Positions 56,436 to 64,000 of a stretch of DNA of 64,000 nt are shown one piece after another (position 1 is the first letter of the stretch; each line of letters begins with the position of its first letter). Made by a program: the position numbers and the translations under genes. Below the pieces are notes generated by a model. It ran no database searches and was not told the origin of the DNA. It saw only the letters and a list, made by a program, of their open reading frames with translations. The stretch covers positions 14,015,501 through 14,079,500 of the forward strand of contig NC_135362.1 in assembly GCF_051622035.1 (NCBI RefSeq), written 5' to 3'. The stretch comes from Arctopsyche grandis (taxonomy: Eukaryota > Arthropoda > Insecta > Trichoptera > Hydropsychidae).

Positions 56436-58297
56436 GGTTTGTGATCGAACGAGACGAATATTTAAACGAATATACGCTGACGCTTTAATTAACTTTTTCG
56501 TTTAATGAAAAAATAATAAAAAAATCATTTTTAACGATAATTTAATTGATAAACCGACGGACTATAATACGATTTTTATTACCAAACGATTTACGAACCA
56601 CGAATTTAAATTAATTTTTTTTACGATTTTTCCATTAGAAAAGTTTATATTTGTATGTCCTTGACTATTCGAATAAAAGCTAATGCTATTTTTTCCCACG
56701 ATAGTTTTATATTAAATTTCTTTATTTATTACAATTTTACTGTAAACAAAAATTTTTCGCAAGCCAACTTCGAAGGCATCAACGTAGCGATTTGCTTAAT
56801 TTATTCGAAAGCGAAGTGGAAACGACATGTTTGAGGAAAACAAGCATGTTTCTATTTTCGGTCACACCAAACACAAGTTTTCCAATGGAAAACAACAGAT
56901 AAAGAATCTCCTTCCCATATAGGGATCAGTCTAGACAGCTTGTCGTCTCTCTGATTGAATTTAGACAATCTCTGCCTGATCAATTGACCGATATTACGAC
57001 TTGAATGGGGCCCCACAGTAGTCGAGTGCACTCGATGGCTTCCTCAAATACGTTTATCTAAAAAGTAAAAGGATGAGAAAATCAACAAAAGGTTTTCCGC
57101 TATTTTAAAATTGGATTAATTAATCGTAAGATTCGATCAATTCACCATACAAAATATTTCAAAGGTACTGTTTCCATATATTTAAGTTTACATTGGAATA
57201 TACGCTTAGTACTCATAATACGGAGTGCTTTTATACATTATATAAAATAAAGAACCCAAATACACTATATTTATCTAATCTAATATTGAAATCAGTTCTA
57301 GGAAACATTCTTATTTATAAACGTCTAGATTCTATATTAGATTAATATTTCGTTGAAACGTTCTCGGAAGGGTCATTTATTATTGATTTATATACAAAAA
57401 GGAACTATCGTACGTTTAATAGATTTTCGATACATTGAAGATAGATAAAGCCAAACCATTGAAGTAATGAGGAATAACTGTCATGTTTGATGTGTCAGAC
57501 TAAACACTAGGCATTGAATGATTAATGATGACATTATATAAAATAAATAAATAAAATAGTAGAACTTTACTATATGATTAACTTTCCGCATCGGTATTGA
57601 AAAGACCAAAAAAGAAAAGCGTGAAAGATTTCGCAACAAGTCCAAGCTTTCGCATTGGCTTAAACTTAGACAAAAATAAAGCTAAAAAAAATAACAAGAA
57701 TACCCACTTAGTATCAGAAAGACGAAAGAGGAAGAATATAACGAGCCAGCAAACTATTAAAACGATGATATGATAGACAAACAATTCACGTACACGTGGT
57801 TTTAAGCAATATTTTCATATGAAATTTCCACGAAATGTAATGTAAAAATGCTGCAGTTTCGAAACTCAACAATGTTGAAATATCCTTCTACTGCTTTGGA
57901 AACCGGTAATTGTACGAGTCTCGGGGGAGTTCTGTTTAATTTCACATTTGCCTTGTTTTGGGATTATATATAGGTATAATAATTAGGGAGATTACAGCGG
58001 TCATTAATCCTAATGAGCGGAAGGATATAGTGTGGTTACGATCGCACAATTTACCTTGATATATTTTAGTCGGATTCACAAGAGAGTATACATCGATAAG
58101 ATTCATTCATTTATGAACCATTAATGGCATACTCTTCCAGAGCTATCTACATATGTATGTATGTCCATAGTGAAAATTAGTAAATATTTTTGAACTTATT
58201 ATCTTGACAAATCATTGACTCAAGATAGCTTGAGAGACTTTAAATATGACAAAACCAAACAATAAATAACACATAAAATCGATTCACCTCTAGCGTT
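56436..58297. other. Non-coding stretch, possibly intron of the secreted-protein gene
   Basis: AT-rich. A mild GC-richer part lies at 56880-57030. No supported exon except the speculative one at about 56638-56831. Confidence 0.35.
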
Positions 58298-58622
58298 TTT
58301 TTTTCTTAGATTTTTTTTTTATTCTTCCATGATGCCATTACGGGTTGCCCCTGAGCAACACCTACGATATTAAACAGACATTTACAGATATTAAATTTTA
58401 AAATCATATTCAAATAGTGGTTATAATAGTAGATAGGATAGTCAATTTTTGATGAGGAGCCGTTTCAACAATGAAATCAGACAAAATGGCAAACTGCGGT
58501 AGGAAACGGTCGATTTGGAGTCATACATATCCAAGTCTGACGAGCATAATCGAAATAAATAATTTTCAGAGCTTGAACTTGGAAACGGTTAGGATTAACG
58601 CAAGCACCGAGCTATACAAACT
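58298..58622 (-). repeat. Full-length tRNA-derived SINE
   Basis: On the minus strand: head TAGCTCGGTGCTTGCGTTAA, the core (TATGACTCCAAATCGACC, TTTGCCATTTTGTCTGA, TTGAAACGGCTCC), then GTAGGTGTTGCTCAGGGGCA pairing with TGGCATCATGG, then a poly-A-rich tail represented on the plus strand by T runs at 58298-58322. The 76-codon plus frame is a shadow. Confidence 0.78.
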
Positions 58623-59464
58623 TTGTTTTATGTTATATAAACAATACATTAATCAAGCTTGTATGAAAATTTTCCTTCCTTATTTTAATTTTCAAATTTA
58701 ATAATAATAACTTGATACCTTCAGTACCAACATTAAAATTTAAAATTACGTGCTTTTTTTCTCTTTTTCGAGTTCAGTATTGAGCGGCGAGCTTTTTTTC
58801 ATTGCGACATTTACAAAGGCTACGCGCTTTCGCTCTGTAAATTCAAACAATGCATTATTTTCACCGACCTGAAAAAAACAGTTCCCCTCAATTCTGTCAA
58901 CAGTTCACCTTAATTTACTCACAAACACCACCGTGATTTTAACATGTATGTGTTTATACAATCATACATAGTACATATTTTCAAAGCGATTCCTGTTCAT
59001 TGTTATGCACATAAGTACACACTATTATATAGCATATCATCATATTGCAGTACAATCGCGAACGCTAAGCACGCTTGTCATTTCACCTGTCTATGTACAT
59101 ACATATATGTGAGATTCGACGAGAGAAAGCTTGTCCAGCCGCATACGCGAGGATACTTTAATACTGTCGTAAAGGTCGGGTCCAGGATCGCAAATGACCT
59201 TTCTGTGCAGGGCTAAAAAACGTGTAAATTTTTTATAAATATCTGGTCTATTTCCGTGGTCGAAAAACCGCAACTGACCGAACGAACGTGCGATGAACTC
59301 GTCGCGGCGGAAAAACCAACGAGCTTTCACCAAATGACGCGATTTAATTAAGAAAAAGCCGCATTTTGGATCACTTTGGCGCTAAAAATTTTCCGAGAGA
59401 ACAGACCAGTGCTTCTCAACAATATTTTTCAAAATAAATCAAACCTTTCTTATAAGAAAATTAC
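58623..59464. other. Non-coding stretch with GC-richer 59120-59400
   Basis: The 59120-59400 part is CpG-richer (CCGCATACGCGAGG, GTCGCGGCGG) with 80-90-codon opposing frames of no recognisable domain. Candidate regulatory element. The rest is AT-rich. Confidence 0.3.
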
Positions 59465-59775
59465 CATATAGCCAGAAGTACAGCTCGGTGGTTTCGTTAA
59501 TGTTAGCTACCAAGAGGTTCCCGGGTTCAAACCCTGTGTTGACCTTGACTGAAAATATTTTATTTGGAAGCATTTCTGAATTACTGCTGGTCAAACTTAG
59601 ATATTTATTCAAATCAGACTTACTGTTGAAACGGTTCATCATCAAATTGGCAAAACCATCTACTATTCGTCACCACTATTTTCAAATTTATAATTTGTAA
59701 ATTTATATACATATGTAAAAGTTTAATACCATAGGTGTCACTCAGGGGCAGCCCGTAAAATATAAAAAAACGTGT
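59465..59775 (+). repeat. Full-length tRNA-derived SINE
   Basis: Head GCCAGAAGTACAGCTCGGTG with A-box-like sequence and a B box inside CCGGGTTCAAACCCTG (about 59520-59535), then the core with TTGAAACGGTTCATC and the tail ATAGGTGTCACTCAGGGGCA. It is close to the 43960 copy and lies head to head with the 58298-58622 copy about 840 bp away. Confidence 0.8.
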
Positions 59776-59984
59776 AGTTAAAATTATACAAATACATATA
59801 TACTACGACTTCAACTAGGAGGAAATTTTCACTCGATGGTGTTATAAATGTACTCATTATTATAGAAACCATTTTGTAGTATATCTTGTAACGTGTCTTC
59901 ATATTTAATTCTATCATATTAATTATATTTCGTTTATAAAAGTAATATAATGAATAATGCAAGACCGCTTATCGTGGATTGGTG

Positions 59985-60208
59985 CACAGATATTGTACAT
60001 ACATATGTATATCCATTTTTGAATTTGTATCGAAATTTAACTTTATATCGAATTTTAGGTTTGTAGATGCTGGAATAATTAAGATTTTCCCTTTCAAGGT
60101 AATTTATGCGGTATACATAAATTACCTTGACAGAAAAACCTGAATTATTCCAGCATCTTCAAATTTAAAATTCGATACAAATTCAAAAATAGACATAAAA
60201 TATCTGTG
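59985..60208. mobile_element. Foldback MITE-like element, 224 bp
   Basis: Ends CACAGATATT and AATATCTGTG are inverted, and most of the arms pair: TTTTTGAATTTGTATCGAA with its reverse near 60175, GATGCTGGAATAATT with AATTATTCCAGCATC, and CAAGGTAATTTATG with CATAAATTACCTTG, closing on a short CGGTATA loop. No coding sequence. No clear target duplication was seen. Confidence 0.8.
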
Positions 60209-60539
60209 AACTAAGCTATCGATATATACTTTTCTTTTATATTATACTTATGTACATTTACAGCTGTAAGTTATTTTCATAATTCTAATATATTTTCAAT
60301 ATTAAGAAAATCTCATAAACAACGAAACGTATACAAAATGATTTTCTTAATGCCATCTATTAACATCAACTCAAATAAGTTCAACTGATTTACATTTTAG
60401 TTTGGTTATGATATATTCGTAATGGTAACTCAAAATACATTTTTTGAAAGTTTAAACCTCCAACTTATAATGTATGTTTATATATTAGTGCTTTATTGTG
60501 ACAAATAAAATTAAAAAAATCGTATAAATTCAAAATTTC
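60209..60539. other. AT-rich non-coding stretch
   Basis: No supported feature. Confidence 0.4.
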
Positions 60540-60790
60540 ACTGCGGTGTCGTTAACGGGGGCGCGAATTTTAATGTGGCAAAGTGACTGTAAAAAATTAC
60601 TTCTTTTTTACATCGCTCGTTTTGAGTCTTGAGATCGTTGGAGGTCCACGTGGTCGAAATTCGAAATGATGAACGACCACTCATACTAATTGACTCTCCT
60701 GCGTCATAGCGGACGAAATAATTTCGGTAGTGGTGCAACACAGAAGCGCGTGACGAATCGTCTCAAAATTAACCACCGTCTGGATGATTT
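60540..60790. promoter_or_regulatory. GC-richer segment
   Basis: About 250 bp with CpGs (GTCGTTAACGGGGGCGCG, GGTCCACGTGGTCG including a CCACGTGG E-box-like palindrome at about 60646). No recognisable protein. Candidate regulatory element. Confidence 0.25.
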
Positions 60791-61491
60791 TTTTAATTCC
60801 CCTTCAGCCGAAACCTTCTTTTCGTTGAACTCACAGTGCAAAGCAAGAATGGTTTGATATAAAAAATATTTTTATTATAAAGGCAAGACGTGACGCTATT
60901 TCATTTCACTCAGACGTTTGCTCAGCGGCGTGGAATTTCCTTGCGATGCAATCGCATGGTTTTTTTGAAACTTCAAGAATTCCTGAATGAGTAAATTTAA
61001 TTATTTTTATTTTTACCATCTGCCGAAAGCTTTTCTTATGCTAAAAAATTACGATCTTTCAAAAGAATATACATTAATTAATAAAAATCAGAATATGCAT
61101 GTATGTATAATACTGAAGAATGATCCTCACTTTATCGAAAAATGTTTTTTGGATAAAGACTATAGTGAAATATTTTTTCATATCGTACGTAGCCGATTAT
61201 TCTTAATAACATCTTGTTAGTTTTCAAAAGTTAATCTTCTGAATGATTTGTCGAACAATCGATCGAAAATAACATTCCAAGACCTCGTTATTTATTTCCA
61301 ACGCGCTCTGCACTGATTTGTCTGCGGGAATAATTTCATGAGCCGTGTCCCCTTGTCATATTTGCATTCAGAAGTTCTGTGTGTGTTATTATACAAATAT
61401 TTGTTATTTTAACAACAAAAAATTCAGAATGATGTTTGACAAATACAAATCAAAATATTCCAATTGAAAATTCCACAAATGGTTGAAGAGA
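60791..61491. other. AT-rich non-coding stretch
   Basis: A 77-codon plus frame at 60987-61220 has no domain. Nothing else is supported. Confidence 0.35.
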
Positions 61492-61721
61492 CAAGTAAAT
61501 TAATAAAGTCCGTGATGAGTCCGTGCAAGCGAACGACGTGGCGAGCAATACCATAGCAATCCACTACCTCAGGTTGGGCCGATTACGGTTTAAGAACTTC
61601 ATAAATCCAAATGAATTATATCAATATGGACAACAATTTTAATGTATTAAATTGAATTGTTGATATTGTTAATTTTTAGGGGGTAGCTTAACTCCTCTAG
61701 TCCAATAATGGCACGCCACTG
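61492..61721 (-). mobile_element. Truncated hAT-like element, CAGTGGCGTGCC family
   Basis: Read on the minus strand it begins CAGTGGCGTGCCATTATTGG and continues with AATATCAACAATTCAATT, GAGGTAGTGGATTGC and TGCACGGACTCATCACGGAC, which parallels the left half of 18401-18926 in order. The other terminus is missing, so the element is truncated. Confidence 0.75.
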
Positions 61722-64000
61722 GTACAGTATATCTATTTGATGTGTGAATAAATTCAAGTAAAAAATAGTACGTATGAAGCACTTTTTTCTACATATACCT
61801 GGTGTAAAAGAAGTATCAATTGACCGAAACGGTTTTTGGTAATTACAGTGGCTACTTGTAATATTTCGTCGTTGAAACCGGAATAATAAATGTTAACTTT
61901 TCGTAAAATTTGACCTTTTTTGACACTGAGAAAACAAAATAAGTCGCATAAATGAAGACGTGTTGACGACTCACACGAGTCTCTCCGTCTAACTGAGTGC
62001 TCAAACATGTTACACATACGTACATACATATATTATCATTACACCAAAATGGCTTTCTACGTGTTGCTTTTCTAAAACTGTTTAATATGTATGTATAACA
62101 TATAAATGTATGTGTACCTTTATATTATGTACATATGTACATACATATCCGTACGCGAAGACACGATAACATACATACGTATTACATAATACAAACATAC
62201 AACAAAAGCCGCTGAAATGAAGATGTGAATTAATCACAACCAGTTGAATCCAGAATTGCTATACATGCATACATATGTATGTACATAAAGACATATTTCA
62301 GCGAACGATCCAATTCACAATAAACCGGCAAGAGCTTTGAAAAGACGGGACGAGAAGGAATTATTCCTGCAATGACTTGTCCTTTGTAAAGGATGATCGT
62401 TATAATTAAAAATATATATGTGATAGATATCGTTGGCATTTCTCGATACAATTTTTGAATTCAAAATTTCTCCTTTAAGCAATAAAAAAACATATTTATG
62501 CATAAATGTTAAATTTGTACATAAAAAAAGAATTTGTGCAAAATTATTGATCAAAACATAAATTATATCTGTAAAAAGGGAGTATAGATATGAATGTACA
62601 TATTCTCCACTCTTGCACTCTAAGAGACGGAGGCGAAATAAAAAAAAAAAAGAATACTTGGTGGCAGGACACGTTTTTATTTTTATGGCAGGATAAAGAA
62701 GCTTATCTCGAAGCAATTTTATATCGCTCGAGTACAAATGAAAGTACATACATATATGTATGTCTATATCTACGAGTACGTTTGTATTCGAAACGAATGA
62801 TTGTGCATGATTTTATCCGATGGGAAAAGTAAACATGCGAGGATTTGAATACATTAACAACGCCTTGCGCATTTAAAAATTAGCACAAAATCAAGGCGAA
62901 AGTGTAATACAAATAAAATAATGTCCACATGTATATAAAGAAACATCTTTTGGTGAGGTATTAGCCGAAATAAACCTAATTAGAATTTCAAATGAACTCG
63001 ATTTCTTTCTTTTATAGCGCTAATCAACAAAAAAAAACGCTTAAGAAAGAAAAGAAAAATGGAAGAGAAAATTATCCAACAAAATTAAAGAGACCTTCAT
63101 TCTTTTCCGCTCATTCACAGTATTAAGAGTTAATTTATCAATGAGCTTAACTCCTAAATTTTTATTTTAATTACAACGATATGATTGACGTTCATAAAAA
63201 AAAAAAAAAATCACCACACGAAATCACACCGACACGCAACATTGCAATTAGAAAGATTGCGCACAATCATGCGTATAAAATATATATATATATATATAAC
63301 TAGTTGTTTTACCCGGATTCACTCAGTATTTGTAATATAAACAGCTTAAACATGGCGAATCTAATAGTAAATATTAATTTGTTTTTTATTAAATCTATTT
63401 GAATCGAAAAAAATATAATATTCAACCAATTGAATTGTCGTCTTAGAAAATTTGTTTTGTTTACGAAGTTCTCAACTAAAGATACTTACATATATACATA
63501 TATATGTACATACTTACATACTTGCATACAGAGTCTCTTTCGAAATTATATATTAGATAAATAATATTATTCAAATTTAATATAAATCAGGTCTTATACT
63601 GTTAAGTTATATTAGATTTCGTACATCTCATTAGGCCATTTAAGAGAGGTATTTGATCTTATAGAGTGGTGGGGTGGGTGTCCTGGGAAATTTCGCGCTG
63701 GCTCACAACCAGTTTTCTGAGTCGGGTTTCGTCAAATAATCCCGGTAATTTAAAGGGTTCTACTTGTATTGGACATTGCTAGTGGGCAGTTTAGCGCACT
63801 GGACCTTGAAGAGAATTACCAAAGGATCATTTGATTGTTTTCTTCCTGTTGTTTCATCTCCAGTTCCGCATTCTGCGTATAAACACACACGGGCATCGAA
63901 ATGTGGACAGGAAAACTTTTTTCACAGTGTGAATTTATAATTATTGTCGAAAACCTTTATTAAGCGGGAATCCTATGTAAACATATTTCATTGAAATATG
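61722..64000. other. AT-rich non-coding stretch to window end
   Basis: No gene was recognised. A (TA)n run lies at 63277-63298 and TACATACATATGTA words at 62120-62290 and 63485-63530. A less AT-rich part at 63660-63880 (TTTCGCGCTGGCTCACAACC) has no clear open frame. The 144-codon minus frame at 62315-62749 lacks domains. Confidence 0.4.

Noticed and set aside
62315..62749. 144-codon minus frame
   Set aside because: Hydrophobic and Tyr/Leu/Phe-rich as expected from AT-rich DNA; no motif or conserved signal.

Overview
This window is eukaryotic, AT-rich, almost entirely non-coding DNA, most likely from an insect. The evidence is absent operons, long TA and TACATA/TATGTA microsatellite tracts, consensus splice donors, and a transposon load of RTE and CR1/Jockey-type LINEs, tRNA-derived SINEs and many hAT elements. 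I cannot fix the order. Most long open frames are chance products of TA repeats, transposon remnants or GC-richer islands. No rRNA, CRISPR or convincing cellular tRNA gene was seen.

Only two stretches look like host protein-coding exons. The better one (44581-45013, +) encodes 144 codons, rich in Arg, Ser and Pro. It ends at a clean GT donor within a short motif (YRLRTFNVTHKG) resembling the part just before the G domain in insect RGK-family (Rad/Gem/Rem) GTPases. No G-domain exon is visible downstream, so the gene would continue past the window through a long intron. The second (56311-56429, +) is a short signal-peptide-like exon with a GTGAGT donor.

The rest is intergenic or intronic sequence in which GC-richer islands (about 5.2, 7.1, 13.7, 20.6, 24.3, 26.9, 29.5, 35.2, 37.4, 40.0, 41.5, 50.9, 53.1, 59.1 and 60.5 kb) alternate with AT-rich DNA. 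Several islands carry recognisable factor sites: POU octamers, a Grainyhead palindrome, an RFX X-box and GAGA-rich purine tracts. They are candidate enhancers or promoters, as expected around a regulated gene with long introns.

Mobile elements account for much of what can be named. hAT: 11.0, 17.6, 18.4, 21.2, 30.2, 38.3 (tentative), 49.5, 54.2 and 61.5 kb; four show 8-bp target duplications and three contain degraded transposase. RTE C-terminal fragments: 1.0, 6.4 and 19.4-20.3 kb, the last split by a minus-strand CR1/Jockey-like LINE. SINEs: 13.2, 23.0, 33.2, 33.6, 36.9, 38.2, 44.0, 58.3 and 59.5 kb, sharing a core and related 3' hairpin tails. Foldback elements: 4.0, 28.6, 42.0 and 60.0 kb. 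Two unclassified repeats stand out: a roughly 150-bp unit at 25.3 and 43.4 kb, and a roughly 1-kb block at 45.4-46.4 kb with recurrent ACTTCCGGT motifs just downstream of the RGK-like exon.
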